From: Pseudomonas flavescens
GTDB lineage: Bacteria > Pseudomonadota > Gammaproteobacteria > Pseudomonadales > Pseudomonadaceae
Direction: 5' to 3'
Assembly (NCBI RefSeq): GCF_013408425.1
Contig: NZ_JACBYV010000001.1
Coordinates: 868,001-932,000, forward strand
DNA length: 64,000 nucleotides
Positions 8,907 through 18,024 of this stretch are shown here, piece after piece. Every line of letters starts with the position of its first letter. The stretch's first letter is position 1. The notes beneath the pieces are model-generated. The model did not search any database. It was not told the DNA's origin and worked only from the letters and a program-made list of their open reading frames with translations. A program made the position numbers and the translations under genes.

Positions 8907-11285
8907 ATGAGTAACCATCACCAAGACAAGGCTAGCCTGCTTGAGCGCCTGATCTTCAACAACCGGCCGGCGGTGATCCTGATCTGCCTGCTGGTCAGCG
9001 TGTTTCTGTTCTTCCAGGCCACTCAGGTCAGGCCGTCGACCAGCTTCGAGAAGATGATCCCGCTGAGCCATCCGTTCATTCAGAACATGATGGAACACCG
9101 CAACGACCTGGCCAACCTGGGCAATACCGTGCGTATTTCCGTGGAGGCCAAGAATGGCGACATCTTCAGCAAGGAGTACATGGAGACGCTGCGTCTGATC
9201 AACGACGAAGTGTTCTACATTCCAGGTGTCGACCGCTCCGGGCTGAAGTCGCTGTGGAGCCCCAGCGTGCGCTGGACCGAAGTCACCGAAGAGGGCTTCG
9301 CCGGTGGCGAGGTGATCCCGCAGACCTACGACGGCAGCCCGCAGAGCCTCGAGGAACTGCGCAGCAACGTGCTCAAGTCCGGGCAGATCGGTCGCCTGGT
9401 GGCGAACAACTTCAAGTCCAGCATCATCGATGTGCCGCTGCTCGAGTCCTACCCGGATCCCCAGGATCAGGGCCGCTTGATCAAGCTCGACTACCAGGAG
9501 TTCTCGCACCAGCTGGAAGAGAAGATCCGCAGCAAGTACCAGGCGCAGAATCCCGACGTGCAGGTGCACATCATCGGGTTCGCCAAGAAGGTCGGTGACC
9601 TGATCGATGGCCTGGTCATGGTGGCGCTGTTCTTCGGCGTGGCGCTGTTGATCACCTTCGTGCTGCTGTACTGGTTCACCTGGTGCATCCGCAGCACCAT
9701 CGCGGTGCTGATCACCACCCTGGTGGCGGTGGTCTGGCAACTGGGCATGATGCACTCGGTCGGCTTCGGCCTCGATCCGTATTCCATGCTGGTGCCGTTC
9801 CTGATCTTCGCCATCGGTATTTCCCACGGCGTGCAGAAGATCAACGGCATCGCCCTGCAATCCGGCGGCTGCGAAGATGCGTTGACCGCAGCGCGGCTGA
9901 CGTTCCGGCAGCTGTTCCTGCCGGGAATGATCGCCATCCTCGCCGACGCCGTCGGCTTCATCACCCTGTTGCTGATCGATATTGGCGTGATCCGTGAACT
10001 GGCCATCGGCGCGTCCATCGGTGTCGCGGTCATCGTCTTCACCAACCTGATCCTGCTGCCAGTGGCGATTTCCTATATCGGCATCAGCAAGAAGGCCGTG
10101 GAGCGCAGCAAGCGTGACGCGGTGAGTGAGCATCCGTTCTGGCGTCTGCTGTCGAACTTCGCCAGTTCCAGGGTCGCGCCGGTTTCCGTGGCGTTGGCCC
10201 TGTTCGCCGGTATCGGCGGCTTCTGGTACCAGCAGCAGAACCTGCAGGTCGGCGACCTCGATCAGGGCGCGCCCGAGCTGCGTCCGGATTCGCGCTACAA
10301 CCTCGACAACGATTTCGTGATCCGCAACTACTCCACCAGCTCCGATGTGCTGGTGGTGATGGTCAAGACCGCGCCGGAAGGCTGTTCGACCTACGAAGCC
10401 CTGGCGGCCATGGACGAGCTGATGTGGACGATGGACAACACGCCCGGTGTGCAGTCGGCGATCTCCATGGTCAGCGTGTCGCGGCAACTGATCAAGGGCA
10501 TGAACGAGGGCAACCTGAAATGGGAAACCCTGTCGCGCAATCAGGACGTGCTCAACAACTCCATTGCCCGCGCTGACGGCCTGTACAACGCCGATTGCTC
10601 GGTGGCACCGGTGCTGGTGTTCCTTCAGGACCACAAGGCCGAGACACTGAAGCGCGCAGTGGCGGCGGTAGAAGGTTTCGTCGAGGAGCATAAGTCCGAA
10701 AACGTGGAGTTCCTGCTGGCTGCCGGTAACGCCGGTATCGAGGCCGCGACCAACGAAGTGATCAGCACCTCGGAGCTGCTTATCCTGGTCTTGGTGTACC
10801 TGTGCGTCGGCATCATGTGCATGATCACCTTCCGCTCGTTCGCCGCCACCGTGTGCATCGTGCTGCCGCTGATCCTCACCTCGATTCTCGGCAACGCCCT
10901 GATGGCGTTCCTGGGTATCGGCGTGAAGGTCGCGACCCTGCCGGTGATCGCACTGGGCGTGGGGATCGGCGTGGACTACGGCATCTACATCTACAGTCGC
11001 CTGGAAACTTTCCTGCGGGCTGGCTTGCCGTTGCAGGAAGCCTACTACCAGACCCTGCGCTCCACCGGCAAGGCGGTGCTGTTCACCGGGCTGTGCCTGG
11101 CCATCGGCGTGGCGACCTGGATGTTCTCGGCGATCAAGTTCCAGGCCGACATGGGCCTGATGCTGACCTTCATGTTCATCGTCAACATGTTCGGTGCCCT
11201 GTGGCTGCTGCCGGCGCTGGCGCACTTCCTGATCAAGCCGGAGAAGCTGGCAGGCAAGAAGGGCGGTTCGTTGCTGGCCCATTGA
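8907..11285 (+). CDS. MMPL/RND-family transporter
   Basis: A 792-residue inner-membrane protein with the RND/MMPL layout: TM1 at about residues 24-42, a large periplasmic loop, five TM segments at about 230-395, a second loop, and six TM segments to the C-terminus. The TM4-like segment GVGIGVDYGIYIYSRLE carries the charged Asp of the MMPL family. It is much shorter than a tripartite HAE1 pump and lies 19 bases after the YCF48 gene. With the DUF1302, DUF1329 and YCF48 genes it probably moves a lipid-like or hydrophobic molecule. Direction and substrate cannot be read from the sequence. Confidence 0.9.
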   Translation: MSNHHQDKASLLERLIFNNRPAVILICLLVSVFLFFQATQVRPSTSFEKMIPLSHPFIQNMMEHRNDLANLGNTVRISVEAKNGDIFSKEYMETLRLINDEVFYIPGVDRSGLKSLWSPSVRWTEVTEEGFAGGEVIPQTYDGSPQSLEELRSNVLKSGQIGRLVANNFKSSIIDVPLLESYPDPQDQGRLIKLDYQEFSHQLEEKIRSKYQAQNPDVQVHIIGFAKKVGDLIDGLVMVALFFGVALLITFVLLYWFTWCIRSTIAVLITTLVAVVWQLGMMHSVGFGLDPYSMLVPFLIFAIGISHGVQKINGIALQSGGCEDALTAARLTFRQLFLPGMIAILADAVGFITLLLIDIGVIRELAIGASIGVAVIVFTNLILLPVAISYIGISKKAVERSKRDAVSEHPFWRLLSNFASSRVAPVSVALALFAGIGGFWYQQQNLQVGDLDQGAPELRPDSRYNLDNDFVIRNYSTSSDVLVVMVKTAPEGCSTYEALAAMDELMWTMDNTPGVQSAISMVSVSRQLIKGMNEGNLKWETLSRNQDVLNNSIARADGLYNADCSVAPVLVFLQDHKAETLKRAVAAVEGFVEEHKSENVEFLLAAGNAGIEAATNEVISTSELLILVLVYLCVGIMCMITFRSFAATVCIVLPLILTSILGNALMAFLGIGVKVATLPVIALGVGIGVDYGIYIYSRLETFLRAGLPLQEAYYQTLRSTGKAVLFTGLCLAIGVATWMFSAIKFQADMGLMLTFMFIVNMFGALWLLPALAHFLIKPEKLAGKKGGSLLAH

Positions 11286-11304
11286 AATCGATGGCGACAT
11301 GAAG

Positions 11305-11330
11305 AAACCGCGGCCTGGCCGCGGTTTTTT
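11305..11330 (+). terminator. Rho-independent terminator of the DUF1302-MMPL operon
   Basis: AAACCGCGG (11305-11313) pairs with CCGCGGTTT (11319-11327), and the arm runs into a T-run. It lies 20 bases after the transporter stop codon. Confidence 0.9.
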
Positions 11331-11441
11331 TCGCCCGCCTTTCCCTGCAGCCACTCTTCGGGCCATGCGTGTTTTCTTCAATACGCCTCGGTGGCCACCG
11401 GTTAATTTGCCTCACTCCAAATCAGTGGTGGGGCATGCGTG

Positions 11442-12017
11442 ATGAGTCTGTTTCTGTCCATGGCGGCCTTTGCACTGGCCGCATCCATTTCTCCCGGACC
11501 GGTCAATCTGCTTTCGCTGAGCACCGGTGCGCGGCACGGATTGCGGGCTGCGTTGCGACATGTCGCTGGCGCGACGCTGGGCTTCACGCTGCTGCTGGTG
11601 CTGATCGGCATGGGGCTGCACGAACTGTTGTCGCTATTAGCCGGGCTGACCGTGGCGATTCAGTGGGCGGGCGTGGCTTTCTTGTTTTACCTGGCGTGGC
11701 GATTGGCAGCCGACGATGGGGCGCTGCAGGCGGGCGAGGGCGCACCGGTCGCTTCGTTCATGCACGGCGCGCTCATGCAATGGCTGAATCCCAAAGCCTG
11801 GCTGGCGGCAATCGCTGGCATGGGCGCCTTCGTTGCCGATGGTGAGGCCTTGCTGGTCTGGCAGTTCGCCGCGATCTACTGCGTGGTCTGCTACCTGTCG
11901 CTGGCCTGCTGGGCCTATGCCGGTACCTGCTTGCAGCCGTACCTGCAGGCGCCGCAGCGGGTGCGGGTTTTGGCGGGATTGTTGGTGGCCAGTGCGGGGT
12001 ATCTGGTGTTGGCGTAA
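11442..12017 (+). CDS. LysE/RhtB-type amino-acid exporter
   Basis: About 191 residues with five to six hydrophobic segments. The N-terminal SISPGPVNLL motif is the LysE/RhtB signature, and NPKAWLAAIA matches the second conserved motif. A GTG at 11439 directly precedes the ATG at 11442; I prefer the ATG. These permeases export amino acids or derivatives, but the substrate cannot be deduced. It is convergent with an AraC-type regulator, a common Pseudomonas pairing that suggests the regulator may control it, though no operator is visible. Confidence 0.88.
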   Translation: MSLFLSMAAFALAASISPGPVNLLSLSTGARHGLRAALRHVAGATLGFTLLLVLIGMGLHELLSLLAGLTVAIQWAGVAFLFYLAWRLAADDGALQAGEGAPVASFMHGALMQWLNPKAWLAAIAGMGAFVADGEALLVWQFAAIYCVVCYLSLACWAYAGTCLQPYLQAPQRVRVLAGLLVASAGYLVLA

Positions 12018-12079
12018 GCCCGTTAAAGCCTATTCACGGTCTTTATGCGCATGAAGCGGCAACTACAAGGCATCCCTGG

Positions 12080-12154
12080 GTAGGGTGGACAACGCTCTTT
12101 TTGTCCACCATTACGATCGCAGAGCGGTGGACGGGTGAAGCGTCGTCCACCCTA
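12080..12154. repeat. Imperfect inverted-repeat element between convergent genes
   Basis: GTAGGGTGGACAACGCT (12080-12096) faces AGCGTCGTCCACCCTAC (12139-12155). Between them lies a second inverted pair, TTTGTCCACC and GGTGGACGGG. The same GGGTGGA/TCCACCCT vocabulary recurs at 41434-41705, so this looks like a dispersed Pseudomonas intergenic repeat. It may also act as a bidirectional terminator for the LysE and AraC genes. Confidence 0.6.
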
Positions 12155-12279
12155 CAAAAGGCCGCTCCCGCCACTTAGCTGCCGAAATCGATGAACCTGG
12201 GCTGAAAGATTATGAACAGGTTCTTAGAGCGCCAGAGAACCGGAGCTCGGCATTGGGCCGGGTTATTGCGTGGTTGTCC

Positions 12280-13104
12280 CTAGCCGCGGTACTGGCCGGG
12301 GGTGGCGGCGAGGAATTGCTTGAAGGTGCGCTGGAAATGCGCCTGGTCGGCGAAGCCGGCTTCCAGAGCCACGTCGGCCAGTGGGGCGCCGTTCTTCAGG
12401 CGGGAGTGGGCGAACTGGATGCGGCGGTTGAGCAGGTAGGCGTGGGGCGTCATGCCGTAACGTTGCTTGAAACCACGAATCAGTTGCGACGGTGACAGCT
12501 GCGCGGCTTCGCACAGGGTGTCGAGTCTGAGCGTTTCCCCGCAGTGCTGGTGGATCAGGCGGGCGGCGTGTTCCAGGCGTGGGTTCATGCGCTCATCGCT
12601 GTCGCCCTCCAGCGCCAGGCGTTGCAGCGCGAGGCTGAAGAAGGCCGTGGCCTGAGCGGCCTTGCCGCTCGCGCCAAGGCTGGGGTCGAGCAAGGTTTCA
12701 CGCAGTTGCAGCAGGCCCTCATACAGTTCGGCATCGTCACTGGCGATGCAGGCGAAGCGCTGGAAGACCGGCGTATCGGTCAGCCCCTGCGCTTGCTGCA
12801 GGTGGCCCAGCCACTGCGGGTCGACATACAGCATCAGGTACGACCAGGGTTGCCCGTCGATGGGGTTGCAGGCGTGCACGTCGCCGGGATTCATCAGCAC
12901 TACCGTGCCCTGGCTGACGTGACGGTCCACATCGCGATTGCTGTAGGTGCTCTGCCCACGGGTGATTGCTCCGATGGAGAAGATCTCGTGGCTGTGCCGG
13001 CCATAGCAGACCTGGCGGCCATCCTCGATCGAGCGCAGTTCGACGAAGGGCAGCTCGGCGTCACGCCAGAAGCTGGGAAGCGCGGACACCGGCTGCTCGA
13101 TCAT
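12280..13104 (-). CDS. AraC-family transcriptional regulator
   Basis: A 274-residue protein from the ATG at 13104 (MIEQPVSALPSF), with AGGAAAGG upstream. The longer open frame would run into the BatD gene. The N-terminal cupin sensor contains GRHSHEIFSIGAITRG and MNPGDVHACNP. The C-terminal double helix-turn-helix covers residues about 180-272 (LCEAAQLSPSQLIRGFKQ and DVALEAGFADQAHFQRTFK). It starts 13 bases after the BatD stop codon on the same strand, so read-through from the Bat operon is possible. The convergent LysE exporter is the likeliest target. The ligand is unknown. Confidence 0.92.
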   Translation of the reverse strand: MIEQPVSALPSFWRDAELPFVELRSIEDGRQVCYGRHSHEIFSIGAITRGQSTYSNRDVDRHVSQGTVVLMNPGDVHACNPIDGQPWSYLMLYVDPQWLGHLQQAQGLTDTPVFQRFACIASDDAELYEGLLQLRETLLDPSLGASGKAAQATAFFSLALQRLALEGDSDERMNPRLEHAARLIHQHCGETLRLDTLCEAAQLSPSQLIRGFKQRYGMTPHAYLLNRRIQFAHSRLKNGAPLADVALEAGFADQAHFQRTFKQFLAATPGQYRG

Positions 13105-13117
13105 TGGCCTTTCCTGT

Positions 13118-14758
13118 TCAGCGAGGATAAAGAGGTGGCAACTGGGTGGTTTCCGGGCCGTTTTCCTGAGCGCTTTCGGCTGCCGGCAGCTCGCCGATGG
13201 CCTGCCACAGCTGAGCGCCCTGCCAGTGCTGGCCACTTTCGCTGTACAGCGCGCCGTTGAGGCCATCGAGGGCTTCGGACAGCGGTGCGAACCGGGCTGC
13301 CATATCGGCCAGGGTTTCCGGTTGCTGGCGTGCCCAGGCGTCGAGGGCCTGGCGGGTGGCCTGGCTGTCGTTGGCCAGGCAGGCGCGCTTGAGATCGTCG
13401 AGCAGGGTGCGTGGGCTCGGGCCGCTCTGTGCGGCGCGCTGGATGGCTGGCTGGCGCCGTGCGTGCCACCACAGGCCGAAGCCGAGCACAGTGGTCAGGG
13501 CGAACAGCACGCTGCTCAGCTGCCATGGCCACAGCAGGACGTCCTCGACAGGGGCGCTGCGCGGGCGCGGCTCCACCGGTTGCTCCACGCTCATGGCCGG
13601 GTCCGCTGCCACTTCCAGGCTGCGTCCCGGGAGGCTGCTGCGCTCCAGGCGGTCTTCGTGGGTGTTCCACCACACCACCTCGACTGCCGGCAGCTCCAGC
13701 GTGCCGGCCTTGCTGGCCACCAGGGCCTCACGCTCCTCTCGGCTGCCGATCAGGCCGCGCTCGCTGCTTTCATTGTTCAACTGCGGCTGGTCCGGATAGC
13801 GGCGCAGACCGTCCACGGTGGTCGCTGGCAGCGGCGGCAACTGAGCACTTGAGAGTCCGTCGGCCTTGAGCATCAGGCTGCGGGTCAGCGAGTCACCGAC
13901 CTTGACCTGGCCGGGCTCCGGGCTCCATGCCTCGGCCAGGCTCAGGGCGCGGGCCGGCAGCCAGGGCACGTCAGCGGGGTAATCGGCAGGCTTTGCCTTG
14001 ACCGTCAGGGGTATTTCCGGGGATTTGACTCGCGTGACCTTGCCGGGGCGCGGCCCGAATGGCAGGTAGTCGTTCTTGTTGGAGCGATCGACCAGGGTGG
14101 CGCTGAACACCTGGCCGGGAATCGTCAGCTGGCCGCTCTTCTGCGGGAAGATCGCATAGCGCAGCTCGATCACTCCATGGCGGACGCCGCCAATGTCCTG
14201 TTCATAGGTGCGTGGTTCGCCCAGGGATTCGACGCGGGCATCGGCGATTTCCAGCGGCGTCAGGCTGCTGTCGTCGTACAGCGACACGGAGTGGTAGATG
14301 CGCAGGGTCAGCACGCTCTGCGCCTGCACGTAGACGCTCTCGTGATCCAGGCTGGCATCGATGAACACCGGTGCCATCTGCTCGTCCGCACTCTTGGTGG
14401 TCGACTCCAGCACGTGCAGGCTGATCGGCTGACTCTGCGAGTTGCCCAGGCGCAGCGGAGGCACCACCACATAGCCGCTGTGGCGCGGTCGCAGGGTGAC
14501 GATCCAGCGTGTGGTGGCGCGGGCTTCGCCATCCAGGGTGGTGAGGCGATTGACCTGGCGGGTGCCGAGCACTTCGAAGAGTTCGTTGAGCGGCGCCAGG
14601 TCGGGTTTGCCGAACTGGGTCGAGTCCGTGGACTCCAGTGTCAGGTCGACGCTTTCGCCGAGGTTCAGCCGGCTGCGGTCGACGCTGGCGATAAAGTCCT
14701 GCGCGCTGGCCTGAAACGCCAGCAGACAGAGGAGCAGGGTGCAGAGCAGGCGGGTCAT
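13118..14758 (-). CDS. BatD-like protein (oxygen tolerance family)
   Basis: A 546-residue protein with a signal peptide (LLCLLAFQASAQDF). The exported part is beta-rich and starts ASVDRSRLNLGESVDLTLE, typical of BatD. One transmembrane segment at about residues 420-440 (VLFALTTVLGFGLWWH) precedes a cytoplasmic tail of about 100 residues. It is the last gene of the MoxR/Bat operon, and its ATG overlaps the TGA of the preceding gene by four bases. Bat proteins are linked to oxidative-stress tolerance and envelope integrity; BatD probably forms the periplasmic part of a complex with the VWA proteins. Confidence 0.88.
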   Translation of the reverse strand: MTRLLCTLLLCLLAFQASAQDFIASVDRSRLNLGESVDLTLESTDSTQFGKPDLAPLNELFEVLGTRQVNRLTTLDGEARATTRWIVTLRPRHSGYVVVPPLRLGNSQSQPISLHVLESTTKSADEQMAPVFIDASLDHESVYVQAQSVLTLRIYHSVSLYDDSSLTPLEIADARVESLGEPRTYEQDIGGVRHGVIELRYAIFPQKSGQLTIPGQVFSATLVDRSNKNDYLPFGPRPGKVTRVKSPEIPLTVKAKPADYPADVPWLPARALSLAEAWSPEPGQVKVGDSLTRSLMLKADGLSSAQLPPLPATTVDGLRRYPDQPQLNNESSERGLIGSREEREALVASKAGTLELPAVEVVWWNTHEDRLERSSLPGRSLEVAADPAMSVEQPVEPRPRSAPVEDVLLWPWQLSSVLFALTTVLGFGLWWHARRQPAIQRAAQSGPSPRTLLDDLKRACLANDSQATRQALDAWARQQPETLADMAARFAPLSEALDGLNGALYSESGQHWQGAQLWQAIGELPAAESAQENGPETTQLPPLYPR

Positions 14759-16509
14759 CGTGGCTGTTCCTGACGCTGTTGCTGTTCGTACCAGAATTTG
14801 CGGCGCAGCAATTCGCCCGGGTCATCGGGGATTTGCCGCAGCCATTGTTCAAGAGCCTGGCGGCGCTCGCCATCGAGCGGTCCATCGACTTCCGCCGTGC
14901 CCGTATCGGCCGGTGGTGATGCCGGCGTTTCTGCGTTCTCCCCTGTCTCGGAGGGCTGGCCCGGCGAGGTTTTCGGATCGCTCGGTGGCTGTTGCTCCTG
15001 CGGCGTGCCAGGCTGGCCCTGACTGCTCTCTCGCTCGTCCGGTGTAGGCGCCGCAGATTGACCGGGCTGCTGCTGTTCGTCGTGTTCCTCGCGCTGCTGC
15101 TCGTCCGGCGGGTCTTTCTGCTGGCTTTGCTGCTGTTCACGCTGGCGCAGCAGTTCTTCCACCAGTGCCTTGTTCTTTTGCGCCTGCAGCAACTGCGGGT
15201 CGATTTCCAGCGCGCGTTCGTAGGCGTCCACGGCAGCTTCCAGCTCGTTGCTGCGGGCCAGGGCGTTGCCGCGGTTGTACAGCGACACCGCGCTGTCGCT
15301 CTGGGCGAACTGCTCGGCAGCGGCGGCGTAGTCTCCGGCTTGGTAAAGCGCCAGGCCGCGCCACTGCGGATCGTCGAAACGTTCTGCGGCCTCCTTGGGG
15401 CGCTGCGCTTCGAGCAGCCGCTGGCCCTGCTGATCGGCACGCAGCCAGAGGTCGTCGAAGCTGAACGCCATGCCCGTCTGCGGGGTGCCCAGCAACAGCA
15501 GCGGCAGACACAGCAGCCAGCCGCGGCGCCCGGCGCAGGCCGCCAGCAACAGCAGGGGCAGCAACAGCCAGTAGCCCTGATCGGCCCAGCTGCGCAGTTG
15601 CGTCTTGTGGCCATTGTCGCGCAACTGCTGCGGGCCATCGAGCAGGCCGAGGGTACGCAGGTCGCGCTCGTCGAGGCTGATGGCGCGGTATTGGCCGCCG
15701 AGCTCGCGAGCGAACCGGCTCAACCCGGCGGTGTCCAGGCGCGGGATGAGGATGGCGCCCTGATCGTCTTTCATGAAGGTGCCGTCTTCCTGGACGATCG
15801 GTGCGCCCTCGCTGCTGCCGACACCGAGAATGCGCAGGCGCTCGCCACGGCTGCCGAGCAGCTTGCCGATGGCGCTGCGTTCGCTGTCATCGAGACTGCT
15901 GGTGATCAGCAGCAGACGCCCCTGGCCCTGAGCGCCGCCCTCGAGCAATTGCAGAGCCTTGGCCACAGCCAGGTCGGCGCGCTTGCCCGGTTCCGGCATG
16001 ATCGATGGCTTGAGCGCTTCGAGGAGGTTGCGGCTGGTGCCCAGGTCGTCCGACAGCGGTACCACGGTGTGGGCGCTACCGGCGTACACCACGATGGCGG
16101 TCTGTGCGTCACCGCGGGCCTGCAGCAGATCGAGCAGTTTGCGGCGGGCCTGGGCCAGGCGGTTGGGCGAGGCGTCGCTGGCCAGCATCTGCGGGGTCAG
16201 TTCGAGCATCACCACCAGCGGATCGGCCGGCTTCATGTCGTTCTGTTCCACCCGCTGCCAACTGGGGCCGAGCAGCGCCAGGATGGCCAGCAGCCAGGCC
16301 AGACCGAGGGCGATCCACGGCAGGCGACTGCTGCGACCGCGGCCGCCGCGTAGCAGCACGGCATGGAAGGCAGGCGGCAACAACGTCTGCCAGCGGCCGC
16401 TGCGTTTTTCCCGATGGGTGAGCAGCCACAGCAGCCAGGCCATCAAGGGCAGCAGCAACAACCACCAGGGGCGCAGCAGGTGGGGCCACAGGCCGGCGAA
16501 TTCGCTCAT
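14755..16509 (-). CDS. BatB/BatC-like fusion: VWA domain plus TPR
   Basis: 584 residues from the ATG at 16509 (MSEFAGLWPHLLRPWW), which overlaps the BatA stop by four bases. Two N-terminal membrane segments (about 12-30 and 55-80) lead to a von Willebrand A domain (about 90-290) and a further membrane segment near 305-345. TPR motifs follow at about 370-480 (GLALYQAGDYAAAAEQFAQS, SLYNRGNALARSNELEAAVD), then a low-complexity Gln/Pro/Glu tail. The VWA metal site is degenerate: where a DxSxS motif is expected the sequence reads VVMLELTPQML, so metal binding is doubtful. BatB and BatC are separate genes in some bacteria but fused here. Confidence 0.87.
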   Translation of the reverse strand: MSEFAGLWPHLLRPWWLLLLPLMAWLLWLLTHREKRSGRWQTLLPPAFHAVLLRGGRGRSSRLPWIALGLAWLLAILALLGPSWQRVEQNDMKPADPLVVMLELTPQMLASDASPNRLAQARRKLLDLLQARGDAQTAIVVYAGSAHTVVPLSDDLGTSRNLLEALKPSIMPEPGKRADLAVAKALQLLEGGAQGQGRLLLITSSLDDSERSAIGKLLGSRGERLRILGVGSSEGAPIVQEDGTFMKDDQGAILIPRLDTAGLSRFARELGGQYRAISLDERDLRTLGLLDGPQQLRDNGHKTQLRSWADQGYWLLLPLLLLAACAGRRGWLLCLPLLLLGTPQTGMAFSFDDLWLRADQQGQRLLEAQRPKEAAERFDDPQWRGLALYQAGDYAAAAEQFAQSDSAVSLYNRGNALARSNELEAAVDAYERALEIDPQLLQAQKNKALVEELLRQREQQQSQQKDPPDEQQREEHDEQQQPGQSAAPTPDERESSQGQPGTPQEQQPPSDPKTSPGQPSETGENAETPASPPADTGTAEVDGPLDGERRQALEQWLRQIPDDPGELLRRKFWYEQQQRQEQPR

Positions 16510-17537
16510 GGTGCCTTGCGCCTCAGCCGCTGGGTGAGGGTTAGCCGCTGCTGACGCAGCTGTGGCCACAGGCTACGCATCACCAATGCCAGGCTGAGCA
16601 CCACGGCCGCAGCCAGGGGCCATGAGTAGAGCGCCAGGGCAGGGCGCGCCAGGGTCGGTTGCTGGGCCACCGGCTCGAGGCGGTCGAGGGTCGCTTCGAT
16701 GGCCTGCAATTCGTTCTGATCGCGGGCGCGGAAGTACTCGCCGCCGGTGAGTTCGGCAATCGCGCACAGGGTCGGCTCGTCCAGATCCAGGCTGGGATTG
16801 AAGCCGAACGCCGCGAAGTTGCCGCCCTGCTGCGGGTCGGCGCCAATCCCGATGGGGTAGATGGTCACACCTTCTTCCGCGGCCAGGCGGGCGGCGATCA
16901 TCGGCTCGATTTCGCCGCCGTTGTTGGCGCCATCGGTGATCAGCACCAGCACGCGGCTGTGCGCCGGCCGCTGACGCAGCCGTTTGACCGCCAGGCCGAT
17001 GGCGTCGCCGATGGCGGTGTTCTTGCCGGCGATGCCGATCACCGCTTCGTCGAGCCAGGTGCGCACGGTCTGCCGGTCGAAGGTCAGCGGCGCCTGCAGG
17101 TAGGCCTGGCTGCCGAACAGGATCAGCCCGAGCCGGTCGCCGGTGCGACCTTCGATGAAATCGCCCATCAGGTGTTTGACCAACACCAGGCGGCTGACTT
17201 CCTCGTCTTCCCAGCGCATGTCGGCGTAATCCATCGAGCCGGATACGTCCACGGCGATCAGCAGATCACGCCCGCTGGCCGGCAACGGCAGCGGCTCGCC
17301 GACCCATTCCGGGCGTGCTGTTGCGCTCAGCAGCAGGAGCCAGAGCAGGGCGAAATACACCTGTTTCCTCCAGGGCGGCAGTTGCAGGCGAGCACGTCGA
17401 CCGGACAGGTTTTCCAGTTCGCCGAGGAAACTCACCTGCAACGCGGCCTCGCCGCTGTCGGCTGGTGGCAGCCACATGCGCAGCAGCCAGGGCAGCGGCG
17501 CGAGCAGAAAGATCCACGGCCAGGCGAACTCAAACAT
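16506..17537 (-). CDS. BatA-like VWA domain membrane protein
   Basis: A 343-residue protein with N-terminal membrane segments (FEFAWPWIFLLAPLPWLL and YFALLWLLLLSATA) and a C-terminal one (LAAAVVLSLALVMRSLW). The VWA domain between them keeps an intact metal-dependent adhesion site: IAVDVSGSMDYADM, a Thr in KNTAIGDAIG, and ITDGANNGG. It is therefore the likely metal-binding partner of the degenerate BatB domain. It overlaps the DUF4381 gene by eight bases and BatB by four, so the stoichiometry is probably set by translational coupling. Confidence 0.9.
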   Translation of the reverse strand: MFEFAWPWIFLLAPLPWLLRMWLPPADSGEAALQVSFLGELENLSGRRARLQLPPWRKQVYFALLWLLLLSATARPEWVGEPLPLPASGRDLLIAVDVSGSMDYADMRWEDEEVSRLVLVKHLMGDFIEGRTGDRLGLILFGSQAYLQAPLTFDRQTVRTWLDEAVIGIAGKNTAIGDAIGLAVKRLRQRPAHSRVLVLITDGANNGGEIEPMIAARLAAEEGVTIYPIGIGADPQQGGNFAAFGFNPSLDLDEPTLCAIAELTGGEYFRARDQNELQAIEATLDRLEPVAQQPTLARPALALYSWPLAAAVVLSLALVMRSLWPQLRQQRLTLTQRLRRKAP

Positions 17538-18024
17538 GCTTGCGAATCCAGATGGCGACGGCCCCGTTGAGGCCCTCGATGGCCTTGTCGTCCAGCGTGC
17601 ACTGTGGCTTGTAGGCGCCTTCGACCAGAATCATCCAGCGGGTCAGGCCGGCGGCCGGGCAGCGGTTGTCGAGAAACGCCAGCCAGGCCCGGCTGCTCAG
17701 GGTATGGCTGTGGCTGTCCGGGTAACGTTCGCGGCACAGGCGCTTGAGCAAACCGTTGATCTGTTGCAGCCAGGGCCCGGCAGGGGCGCCGTCGTAAGGT
17801 TTGCTGAGGCGTTGCAGTTCCTGCAGGGCCGCCTCGCGCAGCGGGTCCAGGGGCTGTTCGGCGGCCTGCCTGCGGGTGGGTTTGGGCAGCCGCTTGAGCA
17901 GGCGCCAGGCGCCCCATGCCAACAGCGGCAACAGCAGGGCGAGCAGCCACCAGCCAGGTGCGGGCGGCCACCAGCCAACGGCGGCCGGGGCGATCAGCGG
18001 CTGCAGTTGATCGAGCGGGTTCAT
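17530..18024 (-). CDS. DUF4381 family membrane protein
   Basis: A 164-residue protein with one membrane segment at about 20-41 (WWPPAPGWWLLALLLPLLAW) followed by a soluble domain of about 120 residues containing WLQQINGLLKRLCRERYP and SRAWLAFLD. DUF4381 genes lie between the DUF58 and BatA genes in MoxR operons. Its start overlaps the DUF58 stop by four bases. No enzymatic motif is visible; a small anchoring subunit of the Bat complex is the reasonable guess. Confidence 0.85.
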   Translation of the reverse strand: MNPLDQLQPLIAPAAVGWWPPAPGWWLLALLLPLLAWGAWRLLKRLPKPTRRQAAEQPLDPLREAALQELQRLSKPYDGAPAGPWLQQINGLLKRLCRERYPDSHSHTLSSRAWLAFLDNRCPAAGLTRWMILVEGAYKPQCTLDDKAIEGLNGAVAIWIRKHV

